Counted from the first letter of the stretch, positions 1 through 8,919 are shown. The stretch: 64,000 nucleotides of DNA from Qipengyuania aquimaris (GCF_009827445.1 NZ_WTYI01000001.1:590162-654161), one strand, 5' to 3'. Numbers and translations are program-made. Notes: generated by a model from the sequence alone, not told the origin.

Positions 1-3000
1 TTCGCTGACAAATACCCCGATGCATCTTTCGATCCATACACCTTAACTGCGACAGCAAAGCCCAACAATTACGAACTGGCAATTACATATGGCGGTGACG
101 TTGCCCGCCTTAATCGAAAGCTTAAAAAGGCGGGAAGCATCGCGCGATTGGCGCTCGATGGATTGCCAGAATTCAAGGCGAGGCTGAACGGCAAAGAGAA
201 CGACGCGAAAGAGGAAAAGAAGATATTAGAGATGTTCGCGACTGAAACCGCGAACCTCATTCTTGCACGTATTTTGCTTATCCGCTTCTTTGAGGATCAC
301 GGCTTTTTCGGTGCCAATCGCTTCCTCTGCAATGGCGGTGTTGAAGCTTTCCAGATGCTTCGAGAAAAGTTCGCATTCGGATACACTCGGTTGCTCAAAA
401 TGGCCTACGAAAAGGCCCAAGCGCTTTATGCGGCTGCATTTGACGAAACCGAACTGGATTGGGTTTTCGCGACGAATGATGCGAACCTGTCTAACGCTAT
501 CGAATGGGCGATGTATCAGCTATCGCGCTACGATTTCACTACGGTGAAAGGCGACATTCTCACTGGCGTTTATGACCGGTTTCTCGACCGCGAACAGCGT
601 AAGAAATTTGGGGAATATTACACTCCACCTTCGATCGCCCGTTACATCGTAGATCGTCTAGAGTTGAAGCCGGAAGATCGATTTATGGACCCGGCTTGCG
701 GGAGCGGAACGTTCCTTATCGAACGCTACCAACAAGTGGTCGGGGAAGATGCCGATCAAGGACTTGCAACCTATTCAGAAGTAGTCGCGGCGTTGGCCCG
801 ATTGGCAGGCAATGACCTAAACACGTTTTCTGCCGTTTTGGCGCAAATCCAAATTCTCTGGCACGTTCTTAGTTTCAAAGATGATTTGATCGCAGCAGAA
901 GAGTTTCCCGATATCGCAATCAGCGACAAGGCGAACAGCATCATTCGGCCAGGGGTTGAATTCTCTCAGCACGGTCGCTTTGTCGAACTCGACCGCCCAT
1001 CCTATGGCGGGATCGGGGGCAATCCACCCTATGTCCGACCAGAACGCTCTGGCGAAATCGACGAGGCTACCAAGCAGTATTTCGAGAGCGATCGCGAAGA
1101 ATGGAAAGGTATTTCCGCCGAGGCTAACCTCTATGCTCTGTTCATCTACCGGGCGCTCGATGGTTGGTGCCGCCTCCCTAACAAGTGGGGCGAAGGTGCC
1201 GGGCGGCTTGGGTTTGTTGTGCCGCTCGCCCTGTGCGGGACCAAGGAAAATGCAGAGCTACGGCAGCTGTTCGCTGCCGATGGCCGCTGGACGATCAGGG
1301 AAATTGTCGATTTGGAAGTCATCTGGCGTAACGTGTTTGACGCCGACGTTTTGCCGATCGTCCTGATTGCGGAGGCGCGACCGCCCAGATTGCCGCTTGA
1401 TCCCAAGTGGCTGGACAGATCGGAGCCTCTGCCGGATCGGAAAGCTCTGCGATACCAAGTCCGCGCCGCACGGCTACAACCTTGGATTGATGCTCGCCTT
1501 GCGAAAGCTGCGCCAGAAACAGCAGATGTCTGGCGGAGCCTTTCGAAACGAAATCAGAAACGGTGGGAGCATGATCAAGTCACTATCAAACTGGCCGACA
1601 AGAGGTGCATTGATTTTGGCGATGGCACGAAGCGCCCCACCTTCAACCTAGCAGGGATCCCAGCTTCGCGCCTCGACTATGCAGACCTTTTCACCCCCGA
1701 TGGTCGGATTGTAACTCGGGTAACCCCGGAGCGACGAACGATCATCAATAAGCTTCGCGCAAATCCGCAAATGTCATCGGCTTTCCAGGAATATTGGTAT
1801 AAGAGGAAAGGGGCGAAGAAATCGGCTTCGGACTCAAACAGTCTTCACCTACCGTTGGTAAGTCAGCAGGCCGATGGATTGCCACGCGGGTCAGTCACAT
1901 TGGTAAAGCCCGCGGGCGATCTCACAATGTGGGAGCATCGCGAGATGATCTCTCGCGGTATCGTCTTTGCGGGCCGCAAGAAGGATGCCCCCAAGGGAAG
2001 GGGACACACAATCTACAAAGCCGAGAACATTGTTTCGGGCGGGATTCATGGCGACCCACAAGATCAAGGCATCGACATTTCAGCGGCTCGCAACCGTTAC
2101 CTATTCGAATATATGGACATTTTGCCTGAACGCCTTTGGGCGGTTGCTCGAATTGAACGCTCTCCCAACGCAGTGCCTTTCGATCCCCGCAAAGTGGCGT
2201 TCACAGATACCGCGACAATATTCGCGCCTCGGGCTGAATTGGTTGACGTTCCGTTCGATATGATTTTTGTTTCCAGAATATACCGCTATTATTACGCTCT
2301 TGCGGCCAAGATGTCATACTTAAATACTTATCGTGGCGACATATATCCAACAAATCTGCGTTTATTGCCTTGGAACGATGCCATTGCGGATAAGGCCGTT
2401 GAGCTGGAGGGATTGCGAGGCGATCTAGTTAGTGCGTGCGAAAACCATTTCCGGACAGAGGCAGCGATGTTTGCGGCGCTAGGCCAGTTGCCGATCAAGC
2501 CCTTCCGCGAAGTTGTTAAGGAAGCGGTGAAAACGACCGGCAGTAAGGTCGAATGGTCCGAAAGCCTCAACAAGGGAACGGAGGCAATCGAAATCGCGCC
2601 CGATAGCAAGGCGGTCGCCGATGGGGATGCGTGGCACATCCAGATCTCGGAATATTTACTCGATTGGGTGAAGGTTCCGGATGAATGCGCAGCGCTTGGC
2701 CTCGCTATGGCACTCTCGGCCCGCGCGGGAACTTCAAAGAAGATGGTAGATCGTGCGATTCTGCTCGATATGCCGATCCCATCCAACGCCGATTCACGCG
2801 ACAAGTTCGATGCCGTAGTGAAGCAATTTCGAGAGTCCGATCACGCCAGCGCAATCGATGCGGTGGTGGACAAGATCGATGCTCTTATCGGCCCCGCACT
2901 TGGGTTGGCAGAGGATGACATAGCGTCGATCCGAGCGGACATGACAGACGACCCGTTCTTGCGGAATATTACTCCACGTTGGCCTGCGACGGAAACCCGA

Positions 3001-3048
3001 ATTCATGGCTATCGAACGGGGCTGGACAGCTCAGACCGCTATAGTTGA
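1..3048 (+). CDS. N6-adenine DNA methylase, Eco57I/type IIG-like (5' end outside window)
   Basis: The frame is open from the first base, so the gene starts upstream; a TTG at 148 is not needed as a start. The visible 1015 residues hold a methylase core: YYTPPSIARYIVDRL, then the AdoMet motif DPACGSGTF at about residue 230, and the catalytic motif NPPY at about 341, the gamma-type order (motif I before motif IV) of N6-adenine methylases. The last ~600 residues have no motif I recognise and probably include target recognition. It should methylate adenine in host DNA as part of a restriction-modification or phage-defence locus. A nuclease domain could lie upstream, as in type IIG enzymes, but is not visible. 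The DpnI-like gene 170 bases downstream supports a defence role. The region is AT-richer than the rest (one line hand-counted at 50% GC), which suggests transfer. The family call is firm; the subtype is uncertain. Confidence 0.85.
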   Translation, partial: FADKYPDASFDPYTLTATAKPNNYELAITYGGDVARLNRKLKKAGSIARLALDGLPEFKARLNGKENDAKEEKKILEMFATETANLILARILLIRFFEDHGFFGANRFLCNGGVEAFQMLREKFAFGYTRLLKMAYEKAQALYAAAFDETELDWVFATNDANLSNAIEWAMYQLSRYDFTTVKGDILTGVYDRFLDREQRKKFGEYYTPPSIARYIVDRLELKPEDRFMDPACGSGTFLIERYQQVVGEDADQGLATYSEVVAALARLAGNDLNTFSAVLAQIQILWHVLSFKDDLIAAEEFPDIAISDKANSIIRPGVEFSQHGRFVELDRPSYGGIGGNPPYVRPERSGEIDEATKQYFESDREEWKGISAEANLYALFIYRALDGWCRLPNKWGEGAGRLGFVVPLALCGTKENAELRQLFAADGRWTIREIVDLEVIWRNVFDADVLPIVLIAEARPPRLPLDPKWLDRSEPLPDRKALRYQVRAARLQPWIDARLAKAAPETADVWRSLSKRNQKRWEHDQVTIKLADKRCIDFGDGTKRPTFNLAGIPASRLDYADLFTPDGRIVTRVTPERRTIINKLRANPQMSSAFQEYWYKRKGAKKSASDSNSLHLPLVSQQADGLPRGSVTLVKPAGDLTMWEHREMISRGIVFAGRKKDAPKGRGHTIYKAENIVSGGIHGDPQDQGIDISAARNRYLFEYMDILPERLWAVARIERSPNAVPFDPRKVAFTDTATIFAPRAELVDVPFDMIFVSRIYRYYYALAAKMSYLNTYRGDIYPTNLRLLPWNDAIADKAVELEGLRGDLVSACENHFRTEAAMFAALGQLPIKPFREVVKEAVKTTGSKVEWSESLNKGTEAIEIAPDSKAVADGDAWHIQISEYLLDWVKVPDECAALGLAMALSARAGTSKKMVDRAILLDMPIPSNADSRDKFDAVVKQFRESDHASAIDAVVDKIDALIGPALGLAEDDIASIRADMTDDPFLRNITPRWPATETRIHGYRTGLDSSDRYS

Positions 3049-3218
3049 TGTAGCAATGTTAAAGCTTAGAAAACTTAGAGCCTGGAAGTCTTTGAATTAC
3101 GAGCATGCGGTCCACCCTTAGCGGCTCCACGCGACACAAAAGTCCTTGCACTTATTGGTATTAGGTTGAGCGGGCAGCATCACCACTCCATAACTTAGTG
3201 TGCAGCGAAGGGGATTTG

Positions 3219-3668
3219 ATGCCGACGGACAAACAGAAACTAGGCGATTTTGGCGAAAATTTGGTCGCTAAGTCCTGCTCTTGCCCGAAATGCAAGCGGA
3301 GCAAGACGCTGAAAAAGCTTCCACCAAATTTTAAGTGCGCTGATCTGATTTGCGATTTCTGTGGCTATCTGGCGCAAGTGAAAACTGCGAATGTCGGAGA
3401 TGTCGAAAAGCTACCATTGAAGATCTTAGGGGCGGCTTGGGGCCCTCAGAAGGAGCGAATGGATGCTGCTATCTACTTTCCACTCTTTCTGGTTCTCTCC
3501 GAGAAAGAAGGTAGTGCTGCGGCCATTTACTACTTGCCCTCCGATCTGCAATCACCAGAGCTCTTCAAGCCTCGGAAACCATTAAGTGAGAATGCGCGAC
3601 GAGCCGGTTGGCAAGGCTTCATCTACGATATTTCGGCAATCCAAAGCCATTTCGTTCGGCTTGTCTAA
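3219..3668 (+). CDS. Minimal DpnI/Dam-replacing-family endonuclease (catalytic domain only)
   Basis: A 149-residue protein. I chose ATG 3219 over GTG 3198 because AAGGGG lies five bases upstream. It resembles the N-terminal catalytic domain of DpnI: GENLV near the start, two CxxC pairs (C22/C25 and C45/C48) that could bind zinc, an Asp in CADL (D42), ten residues, then QVK (Q53, K55), and the late block ARRAGWQGFIYDIS, which closely matches the ARRAGW block of DpnI as I recall it. DpnI has D-x10-E-x-K; here the Glu is Gln, a change seen in other PD-(D/E)xK nucleases such as Mrr-type. The C-terminal winged helix that reads methylated GATC in DpnI is absent. It follows the methylase on the same strand, so it may be its cognate nuclease or a methyl-directed defence enzyme. 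The fold call is by eye. Confidence 0.65.
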   Translation: MPTDKQKLGDFGENLVAKSCSCPKCKRSKTLKKLPPNFKCADLICDFCGYLAQVKTANVGDVEKLPLKILGAAWGPQKERMDAAIYFPLFLVLSEKEGSAAAIYYLPSDLQSPELFKPRKPLSENARRAGWQGFIYDISAIQSHFVRLV

Positions 3669-3758
3669 TCGCAGAAAGATGCACACGAGAGGTGGCCGAT
3701 AGTGTCCACCGCCGCCTCTTTCGTGCTATGTATATTTTAATGTATAATTCCGACGCGG

Positions 3759-3785
3759 CATTTCTCAGTAACAAACTGAAAAATG
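3759..3785. repeat. AT-rich 10-bp inverted repeat beside the tRNA-Pro 3' end
   Basis: CATTTCTCAG, seven bases, then CTGAAAAATG: ten base pairs with one G-T. It lies 15 bases outside the 3' end of tRNA-Pro. It has no T-tract on the minus side, so it is not a clear terminator. It could be part of an integrase site, but no integrase is visible. Confidence 0.4.
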
Positions 3786-3800
3786 ACGCTTTTATGGAAA

Positions 3801-3877
3801 TGGTCGGGGAGAGAGGATTCGAACCTCCGGCCCCTGCCTCCCGAAGACAGTGCTCTACCAGGCTGAGCTACTCCCCG
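3801..3877 (-). tRNA. tRNA-Pro (anticodon CGG)
   Basis: The minus strand folds as a full cloverleaf. Acceptor CGGGGAG starts at 3877, the anticodon loop is TTCGGGA (anticodon CGG, codon CCG) on a five-pair stem, the T-loop is TTCGAAT, and the discriminator A is followed by encoded CCA at 3803-3801. Length is 77. Its 3' end faces the AT-rich methylase/nuclease segment. Confidence 0.96.
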
Positions 3878-3927
3878 ACCGGATCGGCCCGCAGTGAACA
3901 ATCGCTGCGGGTGCGAAGCAGGCGCGC

Positions 3928-3956
3928 CCTATAGGTGTGGATTGCGGCACACGCAA
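3928..3956 (-). promoter_or_regulatory. Predicted promoter of tRNA-Pro
   Basis: On the minus strand TTGCGT (3956-3951), a 17-base spacer and TATAGG (3933-3928) form a good sigma-70 promoter about 50 bases upstream of tRNA-Pro. It overlaps the region upstream of thyA on the other strand. Confidence 0.5.
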
Positions 3957-3994
3957 GCAGGCATTTTGCCGAAAATCGGGATAGGGCTTCCGCC

Positions 3995-4921
3995 GTGTCA
4001 CACCAGCATTACGAACAGCAATATCTCGACCTCATGCGCCGCATCTGGCGCGAAGGCGACGAACGCCGCGATCGCACGGGCATTGGCACGCGATCCGTGT
4101 TCGGTGCGATGCTGCGCTTCGACCTCGCCGGGGGCGCAATGCCGCTGATCACCACCAAGCGCGTCTACTGGAAAACCGCCACGCGCGAGATGCTGTGGTT
4201 CCTCACGGGGGACACCAACATCCGCCCTCTGGTGCAGCAGGGGGTCAAGATCTGGAACGAGTGGCCGCACGCGAAATATGTGAAGGCGACCGGTCAGGAC
4301 ATCTCGGTCGAGGACTTTGCGCAGCGCATCGCGGATGATGCGGACTTTGCCGCGAAATGGGGCGATCTCGGCCCGGTCTATGGCAAGCAATGGGTCGACT
4401 GGCCGGTCTACACGCCCACGGGCGATGGCAGCTATGCCCGCACCGGCAGCGTCAACCAGGTCGCCGAGGTCGTCGAATCGCTGAAGTCGAACCCGGGTAG
4501 CCGGCGCCACATAATCGAGGGTTGGAACGTCGCCGAACTCGATTCGATGGCGCTGCCACCGTGTCACAAGACCTATCAGTTCCATGTCGCAGGCGATCGG
4601 CTGAACTGTCTTCTCTACCAGCGCAGCTGCGATGTCGCACTGGGCCTGCCGTTCAACCTGTGGTCGGCGGCTCTCTTGCAGCGGATGATCGCGCAGCAGG
4701 TCGACCTGGAGCCGGGAGAACTCGTCTGGACCGGAGGGGATACGCACCTCTACCTCAATCACGAGCACTTGGTGGAAGAGCAACTGTCGCGGGAACCGCA
4801 AGGGCATCCGACCTTTGAGATTCTGCGGCGTCCGGCCTCGATCTTCGACTATCGCATTGAGGATTTCGCGGTTCACGACTACACGCCGCACGGGCCCATC
4901 AAGGCGCCCGTCGCAGTGTGA
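3995..4921 (+). CDS. thyA: Thymidylate synthase
   Basis: Converts dUMP to dTMP using 5,10-methylene-tetrahydrofolate. The protein starts at GTG 3995 (VSHQHYEQQYLDLMRRI) and has 308 residues; the open frame extends to ATG 3935, but the added residues do not look like the family. The catalytic cysteine is in PPCHKTYQF (about residue 190). The phosphate-binding arginines are in SRRHIIEGW and QRSCDVALGLPFN, and the C-terminus ends in the usual short hydrophobic tail. Length is somewhat above the 264-residue E. coli enzyme because of an insertion around residues 95-150, a pattern found in many bacteria. The ribosome-binding site is weak. It is a stand-alone gene between tRNA-Pro and the branched-chain dehydrogenase operon. 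Confidence 0.96.
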   Translation: MSHQHYEQQYLDLMRRIWREGDERRDRTGIGTRSVFGAMLRFDLAGGAMPLITTKRVYWKTATREMLWFLTGDTNIRPLVQQGVKIWNEWPHAKYVKATGQDISVEDFAQRIADDADFAAKWGDLGPVYGKQWVDWPVYTPTGDGSYARTGSVNQVAEVVESLKSNPGSRRHIIEGWNVAELDSMALPPCHKTYQFHVAGDRLNCLLYQRSCDVALGLPFNLWSAALLQRMIAQQVDLEPGELVWTGGDTHLYLNHEHLVEEQLSREPQGHPTFEILRRPASIFDYRIEDFAVHDYTPHGPIKAPVAV

Positions 4922-4998
4922 TCCGGCTCTCACTTGACCGTTTCACTCCTGTGAAATAAAATAACGCGCAAGCGTAAGATTGCGTCTGGAGAGAGTTT

Positions 4999-6330
4999 AT
5001 GGCCGAACGGCCCCCCGCCGAGGGAGATCGGAATGCCGCGAGCGCGGGCGACAATCGCCCTGCGCTTTCGCTCCATGTCCCCGAACCCAAGTACCGTCCC
5101 GGCGATACGGTCGATTTTTCGCACATCCAGGTTCCCGAGGCTGGCGCTCAGGCACGGCCCGACGAAACCGCCGATCCGAAGGAAATGCTGGATCTCGCGC
5201 ATGACCTGATCCGCGTGCTGGGTGAAGACAACAAGGCGCACGGACCCTGGGATCCCAAGCTCGATCCCGAGACCTTGCGCACGATGCTTGGCCACATGGC
5301 CATGACGCGCGCTTTCGACGAGAGGATGTTCCGCGGCCAGCGCCAGGGCAAGACCAGCTTCTACATGAAGTGCACCGGCGAAGAGGCGACCAGCGTGTCC
5401 GCATCCATGGCGCTTGCCGCCGACGACATGATCTTTCCCAGCTATCGCCAGCAGGGCATCCTGATCCAGCGCGGCTATCCGATGATCGAGATGATCAACC
5501 AGATCTACTCGAATCGGGGCGACAAGCTGAAGGGCCGCCAGCTGCCGATCATGTATTCCAGCCGCGAGCACAGTTTCTTCTCGATTTCGGGCAATCTCGC
5601 CACGCAAACCCCGCAGGCGGTCGGCTGGGCGATGGCAAGTGCGATCAAGGGCGACAGCCGCATCGCCGCCACCTGGGTGGGCGAGGGGAGTACGGCGGAA
5701 GGCGACTTCCACTCCGCCTGCCTGTTCGCGACCGTCTATAACGCGCCGGTCATCCTCAACGTGGTCAACAACCAGTGGGCGATCTCCAGCTTCAGCGGCT
5801 TCGCCGGGGCGGAGCGTTCGACCTTCGCCGCGCGCGGCGTGGGTTATGGCATCGCCTCGCTGCGCGTGGACGGTAACGACCCGCTCGCCTGCTATGCGGC
5901 AGAGCAATGGGCCGCCAATCGCGCCCGCGCCAATGCCGGGCCGACGCTGATCGAGTTCTTCTCCTACCGTGCTGAAGGCCATTCGACCTCCGACGATCCG
6001 AGCGGCTATCGTAGCGCGCAGGAGCGCGAAGAATGGCCTCTGGGCGATCCTGTCATGCGCCTCAAGAACCACCTCATCGCCATCGGCGAATGGGACGAGG
6101 AACGTCAGGAGAAGATGGACCTCGAAGCGGCGGAATACGTCAAGAAGGTCACCAAGGAAGCGGAAGCCAACGGCATCCTCGGCCATGGCCTGCACCATCC
6201 GTTCCGCACCATGTTCGAAGACGTGTTCGAAGAGCTGCCCTGGCACCTTCAGGAACAGAGCGAACAGGCGATCCGCGAACGCGAGACCAAATTCCCCGAA
6301 GGACTCCCGAACGGAGGGAAGGGCGCATGA
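4999..6330 (+). CDS. bkdA1: Branched-chain 2-oxoacid dehydrogenase E1 alpha subunit
   Basis: The thiamine-diphosphate-dependent decarboxylase alpha subunit (443 residues) of the complex that oxidises the 2-oxoacids of valine, leucine and isoleucine to acyl-CoA. It has the ThDP-binding block GEGSTAEGDFHSA with NNQWAIS about 30 residues later, and the loop EGHSTSDDPSGYR, which matches the branched-chain rather than the pyruvate enzyme (the serine-rich loop phosphorylated in mitochondria). The first ~60 residues are a low-complexity extension typical of bacterial E1 alpha. GAGAG lies upstream of ATG 4999. It is first in an operon with the E1 beta and E2 genes, overlapping the beta gene by four bases. 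No E3 gene is present, so dihydrolipoamide dehydrogenase must come from elsewhere. Confidence 0.95.
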   Translation: MAERPPAEGDRNAASAGDNRPALSLHVPEPKYRPGDTVDFSHIQVPEAGAQARPDETADPKEMLDLAHDLIRVLGEDNKAHGPWDPKLDPETLRTMLGHMAMTRAFDERMFRGQRQGKTSFYMKCTGEEATSVSASMALAADDMIFPSYRQQGILIQRGYPMIEMINQIYSNRGDKLKGRQLPIMYSSREHSFFSISGNLATQTPQAVGWAMASAIKGDSRIAATWVGEGSTAEGDFHSACLFATVYNAPVILNVVNNQWAISSFSGFAGAERSTFAARGVGYGIASLRVDGNDPLACYAAEQWAANRARANAGPTLIEFFSYRAEGHSTSDDPSGYRSAQEREEWPLGDPVMRLKNHLIAIGEWDEERQEKMDLEAAEYVKKVTKEAEANGILGHGLHHPFRTMFEDVFEELPWHLQEQSEQAIRERETKFPEGLPNGGKGA

Positions 6331-7388
6331 GCGACACGCAAACCAAGACTGCGCCTGCTTCGGAAGAGGGCACTGAACGCCGCCTCAACATGATCGAGGC
6401 GATCAACGAAGCGCTCGACGTGACCATGTCGCGCGACGACAATATCGTCGTGATGGGCGAGGACGTCGGCTATTTTGGCGGGGTTTTCCGCTGTACCGCC
6501 GGTCTCCAGGAGAAATACGGTAAGAGCCGGGTCTTCGACACGCCGATTTCCGAATGCGGCATCATCGCCGCCGCAGTCGGTATGGGCGCTTACGGCCTGC
6601 GCCCCGTGCCCGAAATCCAGTTCGCCGATTACATCTATCCAGGCCTCGACCAGCTGATCTCCGAAGCGGCGCGCCTGCGCTATCGTTCGGCAGGCGAATA
6701 TACTTCGCCGATGACGGTCCGCAGTCCTTTCGGCGGCGGCATCTTCGGCGGCCAGACGCACAGCCAGAGCCCGGAGGCGATCTTCGCCCACGTCTCTGGC
6801 CTGAAAACGGTCATCCCGGCCACGCCTTACGATGCGAAGGGCCTATTGATATCCTGCATCGAGGACAATGACCCTGTCATCTTCTTCGAACCGAAGCGCA
6901 TCTACAACGGCCCGTTTTCCGGCTATTACGACAAGCCAGTGCAGCCGTGGAAGAGGTTCGATGCGAGCATCGTGCCCGAAGGCCACTACACAATCCCGCT
7001 CGGCAAGGCGCGGCACGCGACAGAAGGCGAGGAACTCACCATCCTCGCCTACGGCACCATGGTCCACGTGGTCGAAGCGGTCTGCGCAGAGAAGGGCGTC
7101 GAGGCCGACATCCTCGACCTTCGCACGATCGTCCCGCTCGACATCGAAGCGATCGAGGAAAGCGTGAAGAAGACCGGCCGCTGCCTGATCGTCCACGAGG
7201 CGACCCGCACCGCCGGTTTCGGCGCCGAACTCTCGGCGCTGGTGACCGAACGCTGCTTCTACCATCTCGAAGCCCCGGTCGAACGCGTGACCGGCTTCGA
7301 CACACCCTATCCCCACAGCCTCGAATGGGCCTATTTCCCCGGCCCGATCCGCATCGGCGAGGCCCTCGAAAAGATTCTGGCGGAGTAA
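6327..7388 (+). CDS. bkdA2: Branched-chain 2-oxoacid dehydrogenase E1 beta subunit
   Basis: The beta partner of the E1 heterotetramer (353 residues). ATG 6327 overlaps the stop of the alpha gene in an ATGA, which fixes the start and suggests translational coupling; the open frame runs further upstream but there it is a shadow of the alpha gene. Family features seen: MGEDVGYFGGVFR, DTPISECGI, SPFGGGIFGGQTHSQSPE (substrate and ThDP contacts) and a transketolase C-terminal domain with HEATRTAGFGAEL. It is followed after five bases by the E2 gene. Confidence 0.95.
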   Translation: MSDTQTKTAPASEEGTERRLNMIEAINEALDVTMSRDDNIVVMGEDVGYFGGVFRCTAGLQEKYGKSRVFDTPISECGIIAAAVGMGAYGLRPVPEIQFADYIYPGLDQLISEAARLRYRSAGEYTSPMTVRSPFGGGIFGGQTHSQSPEAIFAHVSGLKTVIPATPYDAKGLLISCIEDNDPVIFFEPKRIYNGPFSGYYDKPVQPWKRFDASIVPEGHYTIPLGKARHATEGEELTILAYGTMVHVVEAVCAEKGVEADILDLRTIVPLDIEAIEESVKKTGRCLIVHEATRTAGFGAELSALVTERCFYHLEAPVERVTGFDTPYPHSLEWAYFPGPIRIGEALEKILAE

Positions 7389-7393
7389 CCGCA

Positions 7394-8689
7394 ATGGCAA
7401 AGTTCGTATTCAACATGCCCGACATCGGCGAAGGCATTGCCGAGGCGGAAATCGTCCAGTGGCACAAGAAAGTCGGCGACACGGTTCGTGAGGACGAGGA
7501 ATTCGTCGACATGATGACCGACAAGGCGACTGTCCCGATGGAAAGCCCCGTCGACGGCAAGATCTTGGAGATCGCCGGCGAAGAGGGCGACATGGTCTCG
7601 ATCGGCTCCATGCTCGTCGTGATCGAGGTCGAAGGCGAAGTGCCCGAAGATGTCACGGAAGACGTCGAACCTGCGCCTGCTCCGAAGGCTGAGAAAGTCG
7701 AAGAGCGCATCGAGGTGGAAACCTCCGACGCGAGCGATGCCGACGATGCGATGGCGGCCGATCCCAGCCCGCCGCCGGCTCCGACACCGACGCCCGCGCC
7801 CGAACCTGCTCCGGCACCTTCGGCGAAGGTTCTCGCCACGCCTGCCGTGCGCAAGCGCGCCAAGGACCTCGGCGTCGACCTCTCGCAGGTAAAGCCTGCC
7901 GAAGATGGCCGCGTGCGTCACGGCGATCTCGACCAGTTCCTCTCCTATAACTCCGGCTATTCGGCGGCTGCGCCGACCCGCCAGGACGAGGAGAAGAAGG
8001 TCATCGGGATGCGCCGCCGCATCGCCGAGAATATGGCGGCTTCCAAGCGCAACATCCCGCACTTCTCTTATATCGAGGAAGTGGACGTCACCGATCTGGA
8101 AGTCCTGCGCGCGCAGCTGAACACCAATCGCGGTGACAAGCCGAAGCTGACGATCCTGCCGCTGCTGATCACGGCGATTTGCAAGACCTTGCCGCAGTTC
8201 CCGATGATCAACGCGCGCTATGACGACGAAGCGGGCGTGGTGACGCGGTTCGGTGCGGTCAATATGGGCATGGCGGCACAGACCGATGCGGGCCTCATGG
8301 TGCCGGTCATCAAGAATGCCCAGGGCATGAACCTGTGGCAGCTCGCCAACGAGATTTCGCGGCTTGCGGAGGCGGCCCGCAACGGCACGGCCAAGAAGGA
8401 AGAGATGGAAGACGGCACGCTCACCGTGACGTCTCTCGGACCGCTTGGCGGCGTGGCGACCACGCCGGTCATCAACCGGCCGCAGGTCGCAATCATCGGA
8501 CCGAACCGGATTATCGAACGCCCGATGTATGTCAGCGACGGTGCTGGCGGGGAACGGATCGAGAAGCGCAAGCTGATGAACGTCTCGATCAGCTGCGATC
8601 ACCGCGTCGTCGATGGTTACGATGCGGCGAGTTTCGTCCAGGAGCTCAAGAAGCTTCTCGAAACGCCCGCATTGATACTGGTCGACTGA
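7394..8689 (+). CDS. bkdB: Dihydrolipoamide acyltransferase E2 of the branched-chain complex
   Basis: The core acyltransferase (431 residues), which carries the lipoyl swinging arm and transfers the branched acyl group to CoA. One lipoyl domain occupies residues 1-80 with the lipoylated lysine in MMTDKAT (K44). A Pro/Ala-rich linker follows (about 95-145), then a peripheral-subunit-binding domain beginning ATPAVRKRAKDLGVD, a second linker, and the catalytic domain ending in CDHRVVDGYDAASF, with catalytic His403 and Asp407. Only one lipoyl domain is present, as in other bacterial branched-chain complexes. Start ATG 7394 lies five bases after the E1 beta stop. Confidence 0.95.
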   Translation: MAKFVFNMPDIGEGIAEAEIVQWHKKVGDTVREDEEFVDMMTDKATVPMESPVDGKILEIAGEEGDMVSIGSMLVVIEVEGEVPEDVTEDVEPAPAPKAEKVEERIEVETSDASDADDAMAADPSPPPAPTPTPAPEPAPAPSAKVLATPAVRKRAKDLGVDLSQVKPAEDGRVRHGDLDQFLSYNSGYSAAAPTRQDEEKKVIGMRRRIAENMAASKRNIPHFSYIEEVDVTDLEVLRAQLNTNRGDKPKLTILPLLITAICKTLPQFPMINARYDDEAGVVTRFGAVNMGMAAQTDAGLMVPVIKNAQGMNLWQLANEISRLAEAARNGTAKKEEMEDGTLTVTSLGPLGGVATTPVINRPQVAIIGPNRIIERPMYVSDGAGGERIEKRKLMNVSISCDHRVVDGYDAASFVQELKKLLETPALILVD

Positions 8690-8803
8690 TCAGGGCGCGG
8701 GCGCCTGGTAACAGTCGTACTGGATATCGATCGCCGATTTCGCGACCAGCGCGCCGCCTCCAAGCAGCGCCAGCGATGCGGCGAGTAATGCGCCCTGCAA
8801 CAT
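8690..8803 (-). CDS. Possible 37-residue small membrane protein
   Basis: A short minus-strand frame of 37 residues, starting MLQGALLAASLALLGG and ending in a Pro/Ala tail. A strong Shine-Dalgarno GGGGGAAG lies four bases before ATG 8803. Residues 3-20 could form one membrane helix or a signal anchor; one cysteine lies in YDCYQ. The stop codon abuts the end of bkdB. There is no recognised family. The codons look normal for the genome, but a frame this short could arise by chance. Confidence 0.45.
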   Translation of the reverse strand: MLQGALLAASLALLGGGALVAKSAIDIQYDCYQAPAP

Positions 8804-8919
8804 GCGACTTCCCCCGTTACCCCACGTGGAAATGCGTGGGTCACTGTCGCGCGCAAGTGGTTACTTTCAGGTAAATTGCACCGCGGGAAAAAGAAGCGAA
8901 AAAAGGCGAGAAAACTGCA

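Noticed and set aside
3669..3758. A small gene between the nuclease and tRNA-Pro
   Set aside because: The only frames are short, with no ribosome-binding site, and they run into the tRNA.
4930..6246. A 438-residue minus-strand frame
   Set aside because: It is a shadow of bkdA1, rich in Arg/His/Gly and without any motif.
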